Source: Candidatus Planktophila sp. (GTDB lineage Bacteria > Actinomycetota > Actinomycetes > Nanopelagicales > Nanopelagicaceae). Taken from it: a stretch of DNA of 64,000 nt. A program made the position numbers and the translations under genes. The notes below the pieces were generated by a model. The model did not search any database and was not told the origin of the DNA. It worked only from the letters and a program-made list of their open reading frames with translations. The DNA is taken from contig SHUV01000002.1 of NCBI GenBank assembly GCA_009694515.1, positions 1-64,000 on the forward strand. The letters run 5' to 3'. Below are positions 54,232 through 64,000 of this stretch, in pieces (the first letter of the stretch is position 1; every line of letters starts with the position of its first letter).

Positions 54232-55422
54232 TTAACCCGCTAAATTAAAGTAGGGCGAGGGAATCTTCACTCTACTTCTAAAGGTATCTCCCCTTAATAA
54301 TTTGGTTGACCCATCACTTGCCGTGCCCTTGATGTAGGTAACTGCCCCTGCAGTATTTCGGGAGATAATTTCAAGAGTGAGGATATCTGTGAGCAAGAAG
54401 GCAGTGGCAACCAGAGACTGATCTGCCGATGCGCTCCAGATAGCAAAGCGAGGATTGTTTTTAGGATCTAGCCCCGCAGGATCAACTACCGATTGCGTAT
54501 AACTGGTTGCCTGTCCCCAGGCATCGAGGGTTGTCTGCGTTGCACCGCCAGAAGATGAGAAGAAGTACGCCTGTATTGGTTTTCCATTACTTAGAATTGC
54601 CAGACTTGTGGAAGTATCAATGATTGTTCGCGAAACTGCCGCTTTCCAGAGGTGACCAAATCTCGGTTCAGATTCTTTAGAAAAGCCCACAAAGTTCTGA
54701 TCTGCAATATGTGAATAAACCTGACAGTCGCATGCAGAGTTAATTCTCCCTAACTTTGACATTGCATATGATCGCGAAGCAATTGCCTGTGCTTCAAGTG
54801 CAGCTGCAGGCCAAGATGACGGAACTTCGCTAATCCCCCATAAGTATTCATCGCGAAGGGCCAAAGTGTTAGTGACCTCCATTGCGCCTTGGACTACCTT
54901 CACCTGAATCTGCCCATATTTGTATTTCACCGCACTACCTAGCTGTGAAAAAGTAATCACTGTCGAAGGCCCGCTCCACCTAATGGTGAAGGCTTTGGCG
55001 CGCAGCCCTTCACCTGTAGCGAATGCACCATCAACGTTGAAGGTTATCTTCTTCTTGGCACCTAAAGTCGTTATGGGTGGAACATCTTGCGCACTTGCAA
55101 TGTCACCGCTAAAGATCTGCACTTCTGAATCTGGTGTAGCGCTAACAAATGAAATTGACTTTAGAGCGCGACCAATATTTACGCGAATCGTTTGAGTATC
55201 TACTATCGGTGCAATCTGCACGTTCTTGTAATAGTAATTAAGAATTGCTGTGGCACTTTCACCTGAGAGCGCACGAGCCTTGGCCCCGATCTGACTCATG
55301 CCAACACCGTGACCGTATCCGGAACCCGTAAATGCAAACTGGAGAGGTGCGGTTGCTGTGGCTGTAGATGTTGCAGCAAATGAGATGGAGAAAATCAGGA
55401 GTAAGGCTTTAAACGTCCTCAT
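54232..55422 (-). CDS. SpoIID/LytB-domain secreted protein
   Basis: GSGYGHGVGMSQIGAKARA, YLWGISEVPSSWPAAALEAQAIASRSYA. Confidence 0.92.
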   Translation of the reverse strand: MRTFKALLLIFSISFAATSTATATAPLQFAFTGSGYGHGVGMSQIGAKARALSGESATAILNYYYKNVQIAPIVDTQTIRVNIGRALKSISFVSATPDSEVQIFSGDIASAQDVPPITTLGAKKKITFNVDGAFATGEGLRAKAFTIRWSGPSTVITFSQLGSAVKYKYGQIQVKVVQGAMEVTNTLALRDEYLWGISEVPSSWPAAALEAQAIASRSYAMSKLGRINSACDCQVYSHIADQNFVGFSKESEPRFGHLWKAAVSRTIIDTSTSLAILSNGKPIQAYFFSSSGGATQTTLDAWGQATSYTQSVVDPAGLDPKNNPRFAIWSASADQSLVATAFLLTDILTLEIISRNTAGAVTYIKGTASDGSTKLLRGDTFRSRVKIPSPYFNLAG

Positions 55423-56215
55423 CAGATGATGCGCTCTTTCTAGCGTTAACAAATTCACGATAGGCATTAATTACTTCAGGTGGATTTCCACGCATCATAA
55501 GCTTGCCCTTATTAAGCCAGATGACCTCATTACAAATATCCTCAATCGTGGCAAGTGCGTGGCTGACAAGAATGAGTGCGCGATCTGCGCTGCGCAACTC
55601 CTTAATTCTGTTCAGACTCTTCTCTTTAAATTTTGCATCACCCGTGCTGAGCGCTTCATCAATAATCAAAATATCGGGTTCAACTACGGCAGCAACTGAG
55701 AAAGCTAGGCGGGCAAACATTCCAGATGAATAAGTGCGCATCGGAGCATCGATTGCTTCCCCGAGTTCTGAAAAATCAGCGATCGCATCAAAATGGTTAT
55801 CAATTTCCTCACGTGACATTCCTGCAGCCAGACCACCGAGATAGACATTATCGCGGCCTGTCATTGATGGATTAAAGCCAACACCGAGGGCGAGCAGGGT
55901 GCTGACACTTCCATAGACCTCAACGCGCCCCTGTGAGGGAGGAATGATTCCTGAAATCACACGCATCAACGTTGATTTACCCGCTCCATTAGAGCCAATG
56001 ATTCCGAGCACAGCGCCATAGTGAACGTCAATGTTCACATCGGTTAGTGCCGGAACAATTCGGGTGTGTCTCTTGCCACGGCCTAAAGATTTAAAGCGTG
56101 CCTTTAAGGTTGGTTTCTTTTCGATTGAAGTTGTGTAAGTGAGTCCCAGATCTCGTACTGAGACAGCAATGCCATGCTGGGCATGTTCGTGGTTAAAGTC
56201 GGACAGCGAAATCAC
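55409..56215 (-). CDS. Polysaccharide/teichoic acid ABC exporter ATP-binding protein (Wzt/TagH-like)
   Basis: GSNGAGKSTLMRVISGIIPPSQG, TYSSGMFARLAFSVA; start approximate (GTG). Confidence 0.9.
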   Translation of the reverse strand: MISLSDFNHEHAQHGIAVSVRDLGLTYTTSIEKKPTLKARFKSLGRGKRHTRIVPALTDVNIDVHYGAVLGIIGSNGAGKSTLMRVISGIIPPSQGRVEVYGSVSTLLALGVGFNPSMTGRDNVYLGGLAAGMSREEIDNHFDAIADFSELGEAIDAPMRTYSSGMFARLAFSVAAVVEPDILIIDEALSTGDAKFKEKSLNRIKELRSADRALILVSHALATIEDICNEVIWLNKGKLMMRGNPPEVINAYREFVNARKSASSDEDV

Positions 56216-57020
56216 GCTCCCTCGATAGGAAGAAGTAAGCGCCAATGAATAAAAGTCCGAGAGCCCATAGTGATGCGTGAATGAGCCCATTCATTGTTGG
56301 AGCCTCTGCATGCACAACAACACGTGACCATGAATCGAGTAGATAGAAGAGGGGGTTAAGAATTTCAAACTTTTTGATACTTTCAGAAATATTACTCGCC
56401 TCATATAAAATTGGAGATAAATACAGAAGGCTGCGAGTCAGATAGGGCAAAATACTTGAAATATCTCGGAAGTAGACATTGATGCATGAAATAAGAATCG
56501 ACATCCCAAGTGCCATCACAACTGCAATAAACAGGATTGGAACTGCCCAGAGCATCTGCCATGAAAATGGCAAACCAATGAGAAGGTGAATAACTGAGAA
56601 GACTACGACGGTAGGTAAAAACTTGAAGAGGGCAATCACGGTGGCTGAAATCGGCAGCATGATGCGAGGAAATGATGTGTTGAGAATCAGGCGCTCACCT
56701 GAGGTAATTGCTTTTACTCCACCTGTGAGGCTATTTGCAATTAAGTAGAAGAGAAAAAGCGTAGCGGTGAGGTGTCCGAAGCGAGTGGCATCACTACTGC
56801 CGCCGATAACGTAGATAAGTAAGAAGTACACAGCCGATAAGAGCAATGGATTGAGAATCAGCCAGAGCTGACCAAAGATAGATCCATAATTTTGTTGGCG
56901 TAGCCCTGATCGAGAAAACTCTGAAATAAACGCGCGCCGGCTCCACAGGGAAGCGAAGTATTCCCGCATTGGCGGCAAGCCAGCACGGAAAGGCTCGTAA
57001 ATTACAACTGGTTTATCCAC
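56193..57020 (-). CDS. Polysaccharide ABC exporter permease (Wzm/TagG-like)
   Basis: ABC-2 type, SRSGLRQQNYGSIFGQLWLILNPLLLSAVYFLLIYVI. Confidence 0.92.
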   Translation of the reverse strand: MDKPVVIYEPFRAGLPPMREYFASLWSRRAFISEFSRSGLRQQNYGSIFGQLWLILNPLLLSAVYFLLIYVIGGSSDATRFGHLTATLFLFYLIANSLTGGVKAITSGERLILNTSFPRIMLPISATVIALFKFLPTVVVFSVIHLLIGLPFSWQMLWAVPILFIAVVMALGMSILISCINVYFRDISSILPYLTRSLLYLSPILYEASNISESIKKFEILNPLFYLLDSWSRVVVHAEAPTMNGLIHASLWALGLLFIGAYFFLSRERDFAVRL

Positions 57021-57050
57021 GTGCGAAAGGCTACCGCAGGCTGTTGCTAC

Positions 57051-58052
57051 TTACTCCGATGAAGGCACGAGAGTCTTTGGGGAAGATATGAATCCAGCAC
57101 CCCATGCGAAGTGCATTGTGGGTAACACAAGTAGTAATAGAAAGAATTCGCGAATTGAAGACGAAATCTTAATTGACGCTCCCAGGATAAAGAGCGCATA
57201 GATCGAAGCTGGGATAAAAAGAATTGGCGAGAGGAGTAATCCAAGTATTACTGAAGCTAGGAATCCAACGAGTGCAACCGGTGGCGCTAGGTAACGGTAA
57301 TTGATTGTCCCCTTATGTCTTCTAGAAACTACTCTGCGCCAGCGACCGTATTCAAAGTACTGTTTTGCAAGAGCACGCACTGTAGATCGTGGGCGATATG
57401 TCACATGAAGCCGGGGATCAAAGTAAATGACTCCTCCGTTTTCACGTAAGCGAAAATTGAGTTCCCAATCTTGTGCGCGGGTAAATCGTTCATCGAATCC
57501 GCCAATTGCAATCAGCGCCTCTCTGCGAAAGGCTCCGAGGTAGACAGTATCAACCGGCCCGGCTTCTCCTCCGGTATGAAAACTTGATGCACCAACTCCG
57601 AATGCACTGCGCATTGCACCTGCAACAGACTTTTCAAAAACTGTTTTTCCTACCGCAGCCATAACACCACCAACATTGACGGCGCCTGTCTTGTTTAGCA
57701 CCTCAACAATCAAAGAGAGATAATTCTGAGGAATCTCAGCATGGGCATCGACTCGCACTACAACTGGATTCATTATTTGCCCAAGTGCAAGATTGAGACC
57801 GGTCGCAGTCTTACCTGTTGGGTTTTCAACAAGCACAACTCGTGAATCTGAGGATGCTATGCGCTTAGCAATTTCTAGCGTTCTATCCTTTGATGGACCG
57901 ATTGCTAAAATGACTTCGATAGGACCTTTGTAATCTTGTGAAAGTACTGAGCGAACCGAGCTCTCCAGATGTGACTGCTCATTGAGAACAGGCAAGATCA
58001 CGCTAATAGATGGGTGCGGTGAGCCAATTAACTCTTGTATTGGTGTCGCCAT
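57051..58052 (-). CDS. GT2 glycosyltransferase (membrane-anchored)
   Basis: ISVILPVLNEQSHLESSVRSVLSQDYKGPIEVILAIGPSKDRT. Confidence 0.92.
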   Translation of the reverse strand: MATPIQELIGSPHPSISVILPVLNEQSHLESSVRSVLSQDYKGPIEVILAIGPSKDRTLEIAKRIASSDSRVVLVENPTGKTATGLNLALGQIMNPVVVRVDAHAEIPQNYLSLIVEVLNKTGAVNVGGVMAAVGKTVFEKSVAGAMRSAFGVGASSFHTGGEAGPVDTVYLGAFRREALIAIGGFDERFTRAQDWELNFRLRENGGVIYFDPRLHVTYRPRSTVRALAKQYFEYGRWRRVVSRRHKGTINYRYLAPPVALVGFLASVILGLLLSPILFIPASIYALFILGASIKISSSIREFFLLLLVLPTMHFAWGAGFISSPKTLVPSSE

Positions 58053-58088
58053 AACCCCTCCACGCTATCGTGCAAGTAATCTACGTAT

Positions 58089-59189
58089 GTGAAATCTACT
58101 CGCGCGATTCGGATAATTACATCACTCTCATTAGGTGTTGTAATACTAGCCTCGCTTTCATGGGTTGGATTAGGTCAAGTCAGTGGTCAGATCTCGCGTA
58201 TCGATGTTTTTGGAAAGCTCACAGACCGTCCTGAAAAAACTTCTCGGGCCCTTAATTACTTGGTTGTGGGATCTGATTCTCGCGAAGGATTGAGTAAGGA
58301 AGAAATTCGAGCGCTACGTGTAGGTAGTACAGCAGTTGCTGCCGGTGGACGTTCGGACACAATGTTCTTAATCCATATCAGCAAAAGTAGAGATGCGGCG
58401 TTTATCGTCTCCCTACCCAGAGATACCCTGGTTCAAGTTCCCGCACATAAGAGTCAAGATGGAACGACAGATATTTCCGAACGCCCTGGAAAGCTCAATG
58501 CAGCATTTGCCTTCGGTGGCGCCCCTCTGCTGATACAAGCAATTGAGGCTAAGACTAATTTAAAGATTGACCATTACGTCGAAGTAAACTTTGCCGGATT
58601 TACTCGTGTAGTTGATGCCCTTGGTGGAATTGAAGTCTGTTCCAGCGTTGATATCGATGACCCAAAGAGCCACTTAGTCTTGAGTGCCGGCACACACACC
58701 TTGGGTGGAATTGAGGCGCTTAAGTATGTGCGCACTCGTGATTACGATGGTCGCGGAGATATCGGGCGCATGGAGCGTCAACAGAAGTTTGTCGGTTCGG
58801 TCTTGCACAAGGCCACAAGCAGTGGTGTATTACTAAACCCAATTAAGTTAGCAAATTTCTATAACGCAACTATTTCAACAGTGAAGATGGACTCCGGAGT
58901 GAGCAAGAATGACCTGCTCACCTTGGCAAAGCAGATGCGTAATCTCTCTTCGGGCAATGTGCGCACGCTGACCGTTCCACTTTTGGACCCCAATGGAAGG
59001 GATCCAGATGTTGGTTCAGTCGTGATTTGGGATGAAGAGCTAGCCGCAGACTTATGGACACGTATACGTGATGATAAAGCGCTGATAGATGAGGTGAAGC
59101 CTTCACCAAGTGCTACAGCTGCGCCAATCAAGATCGATAAATTTAAGACGAAGACAGCGGCAGAAAATCCCTGCGCTCCTAAGAAGTAG
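58089..59189 (+). CDS. LytR-CpsA-Psr (LCP) family protein
   Basis: YLVVGSDSRE, GGRSDTMFLIHI, SLPRDTLVQVP, KYVRTRDYDGRGDIGRMERQQ. Confidence 0.94.
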   Translation: MKSTRAIRIITSLSLGVVILASLSWVGLGQVSGQISRIDVFGKLTDRPEKTSRALNYLVVGSDSREGLSKEEIRALRVGSTAVAAGGRSDTMFLIHISKSRDAAFIVSLPRDTLVQVPAHKSQDGTTDISERPGKLNAAFAFGGAPLLIQAIEAKTNLKIDHYVEVNFAGFTRVVDALGGIEVCSSVDIDDPKSHLVLSAGTHTLGGIEALKYVRTRDYDGRGDIGRMERQQKFVGSVLHKATSSGVLLNPIKLANFYNATISTVKMDSGVSKNDLLTLAKQMRNLSSGNVRTLTVPLLDPNGRDPDVGSVVIWDEELAADLWTRIRDDKALIDEVKPSPSATAAPIKIDKFKTKTAAENPCAPKK

Positions 59190-59234
59190 TCAAAATGGAG
59201 AGATTTTAATTATGGCTGCAATAGACTCCTGCGC

Positions 59235-60545
59235 ATGACCCTTAAGCTCTCGGTGATTGGCTGTGGTTATCTTGGCGCCACTCACGCTGCATGTATGTCT
59301 TCCCTCGGTTTCGAGGTTGTTGGAGTTGACACAGATCAGAGCAAGGTCGACCTACTCTCTCGGGGAGAACTTCCATTCTATGAACCAGGTTTAGATACTC
59401 TTCTTGCGGCAGAGATGAAGACTGGCAGGCTCTCATTTACAACAGATTTCTCTGCAGTAAGCGATGCAGATGTTCACTTTATCTGTGTGGGAACCCCGCA
59501 GAGTAAAGATGGGCTTGCAGCAGATCTGACATATGTGAAGTCCTCGGTTGCCGCAATAGCACCACATCTTAAAGAGGGTTCACTTGTCGTGGGTAAGTCA
59601 ACTGTTCCAGTGGGAACTGCTCAACTATTGTGCGAACAATTGGCGACAACGGCCCCACAGGCAGACCTTGCATGGAACCCAGAATTTCTCCGGGAAGGTT
59701 TTGCTGTTGAAGATACTCTGACCCCCAATCGCCTTGTTGTCGGTGTTGTAAATGATCGTGCAGAACAAATTCTTAAAGAAGTCTATAAACCAATCATCAA
59801 TCTCGGCACTCCGTGGATACGAGCAGACCTACCAACAGCAGAGCTTGTCAAAGTTGCTGCTAACTCATTTCTTGCGACAAAGATTTCATTTATTAACGCA
59901 ATGGCTGAAGTCTGCGAGGCAGCAGGCGGAGATGTCACAGTTCTGGCGAAGGCAATTGGATATGACCCGCGAATTGGTAATCGATTCTTACAAGCAGGCA
60001 TTGGCTTTGGTGGAGGATGCCTACCAAAAGATATCCGTGCCTTTATGGCGCGCGCGCAGGAACTAGGCGCAGATCAAGCACTTGAATTCTTACGCGAAAT
60101 TGATGCAATTAATATGCGTGCTCGTCAACGTGTCATCGATGTTGTTCGTGCCGACCTTTCAGAAGACCTCACTCAATACAAGATTGCAATACTGGGTGCA
60201 ACGTTTAAGCCCGATAGTGATGATGTGCGCGACTCCCCAGCACTTGATATAGCTGCTCAACTACAAGCAGCAGGTGCAACCGTTGTCGTTCATGACCCTA
60301 AGGGAATAGAACCTGCACGTAAGCGTTTTCCAAACCTTGATTACCAAGAAAAGGTAGTCGATGCAGTCAAAGGCGCTGACGCTATCTTGCACCTGACAGA
60401 ATGGAAGGAATATCGCGAACTAGATCCATCAGTAATTGGGCAACTTGTGAAATCTAAATTCTTAATTGATGGTCGCAATATGCTCGATCGTAATCTCTGG
60501 CGTGCAGCTGGCTGGCGCGTACACGCACTTGGTCGAACTGACTAG
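59235..60545 (+). CDS. ugd: UDP-glucose 6-dehydrogenase
   Basis: [41 protein letters not shown]. Confidence 0.94.
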   Translation: MTLKLSVIGCGYLGATHAACMSSLGFEVVGVDTDQSKVDLLSRGELPFYEPGLDTLLAAEMKTGRLSFTTDFSAVSDADVHFICVGTPQSKDGLAADLTYVKSSVAAIAPHLKEGSLVVGKSTVPVGTAQLLCEQLATTAPQADLAWNPEFLREGFAVEDTLTPNRLVVGVVNDRAEQILKEVYKPIINLGTPWIRADLPTAELVKVAANSFLATKISFINAMAEVCEAAGGDVTVLAKAIGYDPRIGNRFLQAGIGFGGGCLPKDIRAFMARAQELGADQALEFLREIDAINMRARQRVIDVVRADLSEDLTQYKIAILGATFKPDSDDVRDSPALDIAAQLQAAGATVVVHDPKGIEPARKRFPNLDYQEKVVDAVKGADAILHLTEWKEYRELDPSVIGQLVKSKFLIDGRNMLDRNLWRAAGWRVHALGRTD

Positions 60546-61057
60546 AACCCAGTTTTTTGATTGCGGCGGGCGCTTAACTGGGCGCCCTTTGCTTTTGCCT
60601 CTTCATTGATTGCTTTGAGGGATTCTGCAACTTTGGCAGAGATAGCTGCATCAGAAATTCCAAGAATGCGCGCGGCAAGGATTCCTGCGTTCTTCGCATT
60701 TCCCACACCAACAGTTGCAACCGGAATTCCAGCAGGCATCTGCACAATTGAAAGAAGTGAATCCATTCCATCTAAATTCTTGAGCGCAACAGGGACTCCG
60801 ATTACCGGTAACGTTGTTAGTGATGCGACCATGCCAGGTAGATGAGCTGCCCCACCAGCACCAGCGATAATTACCTTAAATCCTTTTGCTTGCGCCTTTT
60901 GTGAAAAATCAACCATCTCTAGCGGCATGCGATGGGCAGAAATAACATCTACTTCATAGGAGATACCAAATGAGTCAAGGACTTTGGCGGCTTCTTCCAT
61001 GACTGGCCAATCAGAGTCAGAGCCCATGATTATCGCTACATCTTTAGAATTAGTCAT
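60542..61057 (-). CDS. purE: N5-carboxyaminoimidazole ribonucleotide mutase
   Basis: [23 protein letters not shown]. Confidence 0.97.
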   Translation of the reverse strand: MTNSKDVAIIMGSDSDWPVMEEAAKVLDSFGISYEVDVISAHRMPLEMVDFSQKAQAKGFKVIIAGAGGAAHLPGMVASLTTLPVIGVPVALKNLDGMDSLLSIVQMPAGIPVATVGVGNAKNAGILAARILGISDAAISAKVAESLKAINEEAKAKGAQLSARRNQKTGF

Positions 61058-62162
61058 CGATTGCCCCGCTCATGTAGTCACGTGCATGCTGCACATCTGT
61101 GGTTAATTGTAGAAGGTCGGAGCCGATTGCGGTGACATGACCAATCTTGCGCCCTTTTCGAACTTCCTTCTTATATTGATGAAACTTAAGGTCAGGGTTT
61201 CGAGCCATCAGGTGTAAATATGGACGATACATATCGGCTTTATCGCCACCCAAGATATTTCCCATCACAGCAAATTCGTGGGTCATCGCAGGATCGCCAA
61301 GTGGAAGATCAAGTATCGCTCGCAGGTGTTGTTCGAATTGGCTTGTTCGAGAGCCATCGATGGTCCAGTGTGCTGAATTATGTGGACGCATTGCAAGCTC
61401 ATTAATGAATAGGTGATCACCTTTTACAAACATCTCAACTGCCATCACTCCAATGACACCTACTTCTGCTGCAATATCTAGCGCCAGCTTCTGCGCTTGT
61501 TCTGCAATCTCATCAGAGATGCATGGTGCGGGTGTGATCGTCATGGTGCAGATTCCATCTTCTTGCACCGTCTGCGTTGGCGCCCAGGATGTTGCTTGAC
61601 CATGAGGCGAGCGTGCAACCATGACGGCAATCTCGGAATCAAATGAAATCAGCTCTTCAATCAAAAGTTTTGGGGTGTTCTTCAATACTTCCGCTAACTC
61701 ATCCTGAGAATTGATCTTCCAGACTCCACGCCCGTCATAGCCACCTGAAATGGCCTTTGCAATCAATGGGTACTGATCTACTTCAGATGTCGCAGTGATT
61801 ACCTTCCACGCTGGTGCTTGGTAAGCTGCCAACTTCTTGCGCATCTCTGCTTTATCTTGCGAATATACAAATGCCGATGATGCTGGATACACCCGCACAC
61901 CCGCAGCCTCAAGTCCTTTAATAACTGGTAGCGGCACAAGTTCGTGTTCAAAGGTAATGACATCACAACGTGCAGCAAAACTCTTGAGCGCCTTTAAATC
62001 TGTGTAATCACCAATAACATGGCTATTGATTTGAGCTGCAGAGTCATCTGCGTTCTGAGCAAAGAGAAGGAGATTGATTCCCAGCGCCGAAGCTGGTGCA
62101 ACAATCATGCGCGCTAACTGGCCCGCGCCAATGACGCCAACTGTTGGGAATCGCTCGTTCAC
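61050..62162 (-). CDS. purK: 5-(carboxyamino)imidazole ribonucleotide synthase
   Basis: [28 protein letters not shown] start proposed at 62162. Confidence 0.95.
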   Translation of the reverse strand: MNERFPTVGVIGAGQLARMIVAPASALGINLLLFAQNADDSAAQINSHVIGDYTDLKALKSFAARCDVITFEHELVPLPVIKGLEAAGVRVYPASSAFVYSQDKAEMRKKLAAYQAPAWKVITATSEVDQYPLIAKAISGGYDGRGVWKINSQDELAEVLKNTPKLLIEELISFDSEIAVMVARSPHGQATSWAPTQTVQEDGICTMTITPAPCISDEIAEQAQKLALDIAAEVGVIGVMAVEMFVKGDHLFINELAMRPHNSAHWTIDGSRTSQFEQHLRAILDLPLGDPAMTHEFAVMGNILGGDKADMYRPYLHLMARNPDLKFHQYKKEVRKGRKIGHVTAIGSDLLQLTTDVQHARDYMSGAIDD

Positions 62163-62166
62163 TGCC

Positions 62167-62934
62167 TTATCGTAGATGAACGATGTCTCCAACAGTAATT
62201 CGTGAGCCATCTTCCAGAATCAACTCCCCGTTTGGGCTGATACCGACGGCGACTCCGCTCTTGATAACTCCACCTGGAAGTTCTGCCTGGATCTTCGCAC
62301 CGATACTGCTACAGCGTTCAAGATAGAGATGTCGGAGATCCTCACCGGCTTCCCAGCGTTCTAAAAGATTAGCAAATTCGTTAAGGAACGCTGCCAAAAT
62401 GACATTGCGATTGAGCTCGCCAAAATTTTGCAAGGACAGTGAAGTTGCATGGGCAACAGGAAGTTCTGATTCTTGCATCGCGACGTTAATTCCGACTCCA
62501 ATAATGATTCCATTGTCAGCCGTTTGAGCAATGATTCCGCCAGCTTTTAAGCTACTGAATAAAAGATCATTAGGCCATTTCAGTGATGAGGTAACTCGAG
62601 GGTCAAGTCTTGAGAGTGCGAAACTTGCACTGAGTCCGACAACGAGAGGTAAGAGCGACCACTCACTCTGATCTCGCTTTGGTTGAATGTAAAAAGAAAA
62701 AAGAAGTGCTGATGCTTCAGGAGCCTCAAATTTTCTATCAAGTCTTCCGCGTCCAGCACTTTGATAATTAGTAACAAGAACATCGCCAGTATGTGCCTCT
62801 GCTCGCTGTACGAGATTGAGTAAATCTTCTTGCGTGGAACCCGTGACTTCGACCACGCTTACTCGCCAGTACCGCGAGATTTTTTCAGAGATCTGCACGG
62901 TATCCAGCGGTGGTCTTGGCGTATCTGTACTCAC
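62167..62934 (-). CDS. birA: Biotin-[acetyl-CoA-carboxylase] ligase, no HTH domain
   Basis: VTGSTQEDLL, NYQSAGRGRLDRKF, LKWPNDLLF; GTG start with AAGG upstream. Confidence 0.92.
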   Translation of the reverse strand: MSTDTPRPPLDTVQISEKISRYWRVSVVEVTGSTQEDLLNLVQRAEAHTGDVLVTNYQSAGRGRLDRKFEAPEASALLFSFYIQPKRDQSEWSLLPLVVGLSASFALSRLDPRVTSSLKWPNDLLFSSLKAGGIIAQTADNGIIIGVGINVAMQESELPVAHATSLSLQNFGELNRNVILAAFLNEFANLLERWEAGEDLRHLYLERCSSIGAKIQAELPGGVIKSGVAVGISPNGELILEDGSRITVGDIVHLR

Positions 62935-62946
62935 GACTAGTACCTT

Positions 62947-64000
62947 ATGTTCATGAGCCCAGATCTGCACACTACCGCGGGGAAAATTGAAGACCTCCGT
63001 GAGCGAATTGATGAAGCCGTTGATGCTGGTTCGACAAGAGCCCGAGAAAAACAGCATGCCAAAGGCAAAGGAACAGCTCGCGAGCGAATTGAGATGCTCG
63101 TTGATGCCAATTCATTTACTGAAATTGATGAGTTCGCACGACATCGTGCTAAGAACTTTGGAATGGATAAGAACCGCCCATACGGCGATGGTGTCATTAT
63201 TGGAACTGCAACCGTTGATGGTCGCCCGATTGCACTCTACTCGCAAGATTTCACCGTCTTCGGTGGATCACTGGGTGAGGTTCACTCTGAAAAGATTGTG
63301 AAGATTGCGGAGTTTGCACTCAAAGCAGGTATTCCATTAATTGGAATTAATGATTCCGGTGGCGCGCGAATTCAAGAAGGTGTTGCTTCGCTCAATGGTT
63401 ACGGAAAGATCTTCCGCCTCAACACTCGCTCATCAGGAGTGATTCCACAAATATCTCTCATTCTCGGCCCTTGCGCCGGTGGCTCTGCCTATTCACCTGC
63501 CCTCACAGATTTCACCGTGATGGTTAAGGAAACTTCGCATATGTTCATCACCGGACCAGATGTCATCAAGACTGTCACTGGTGAAGATGTCGGAATGGAA
63601 GAGCTCGGTGGAGCATTTACTCACAGTACAAAGTCAGGAAATGCTCACTACATGGCAGATTCTGAAGCCGATGCGATTGATTATGTGAAGGCGCTTCTCT
63701 CTTATCTTCCATCAAATAATATGGATGGTTCTCCAGTTTTACCGCCAACACAGAACCTTGATAAGAACTCATCTGATGTTGCACTCAATACATTGATTCC
63801 AGACAGCCCTAATCAGCCATACGATATGAAGTCACTGATTTGCGCACTTGTTGATGAAAATGAGTTCCTTGAAGTGCATGCTCTCTATGCGCCAAATATC
63901 GTCGTGGGTTTTGCGCGTATTGAAGGTCAATCAATCGGAGTTATCGCCAACCAGCCTTCACAGCTAGCTGGAACACTCGATATCAATTCTTCTGAAAAAG
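62947..64000 (+). CDS. Acetyl/propionyl-CoA carboxylase carboxyltransferase (beta) subunit, truncated at window edge
   Basis: [28 protein letters not shown]...[13 protein letters not shown]...; [12 protein letters not shown]. Confidence 0.92.
   Translation, partial: MFMSPDLHTTAGKIEDLRERIDEAVDAGSTRAREKQHAKGKGTARERIEMLVDANSFTEIDEFARHRAKNFGMDKNRPYGDGVIIGTATVDGRPIALYSQDFTVFGGSLGEVHSEKIVKIAEFALKAGIPLIGINDSGGARIQEGVASLNGYGKIFRLNTRSSGVIPQISLILGPCAGGSAYSPALTDFTVMVKETSHMFITGPDVIKTVTGEDVGMEELGGAFTHSTKSGNAHYMADSEADAIDYVKALLSYLPSNNMDGSPVLPPTQNLDKNSSDVALNTLIPDSPNQPYDMKSLICALVDENEFLEVHALYAPNIVVGFARIEGQSIGVIANQPSQLAGTLDINSSEK

Overview
This 64 kb window looks like a chromosomal segment of a streamlined, low-to-moderate GC actinobacterium. 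Gene content and order suggest the freshwater acI / Nanopelagicales ('Ca. Planktophila'-like) group; that placement is inferred from recalled protein families, not from a search. Coding density is very high, with many 1-4 nt overlaps and convergent genes sharing stop nucleotides. I see no phage, transposon, CRISPR or rRNA. One tRNA (Arg-CCG) is present. Main blocks: (1) a CUT2-type sugar ABC importer with deoC, a ribokinase-type kinase, an L-rhamnose mutarotase-like gene and two SDRs (1-7.1 kb); (2) argG, FKBP, metB-like, msrA, hpf and housekeeping genes (7.2-15.8 kb); (3) whiB1-pdtaS-DUF6912-cpaE/cpaB-Rv3235-secA-comF-mtrBA-ahcY-manB-DUF3499-DUF5719-GT2-whiB2-NTP transferase, syntenic with the mycobacterial Rv3219-Rv3264 region (16-35 kb); (4) dapC-fdxA, a cysteinyl-tRNA synthetase-like gene with an extra N-terminal domain, mshB, moeZ (35-40.6 kb); (5) TetR, DUF3107, DEAD helicase, MarC, PHP, EamA, MgtE_N/CBS, DUF1003, mrp, tatB, htrA, O-methyltransferase, pepA, DUF3117, a region-4-only sigma-like protein, LOG, dapD (40.6-54 kb); (6) a surface-polysaccharide/envelope block and purEK-birA-accD-like genes (54-64 kb). 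Most notable: the CysRS N-terminal fusion, an FKBP gene apparently starting at ATT with a well-placed Shine-Dalgarno, a sigma region-4 remnant in a sigE-like neighbourhood, a truncated histidine-kinase remnant, and operator-like palindromes upstream of the sugar importer and whiB2.
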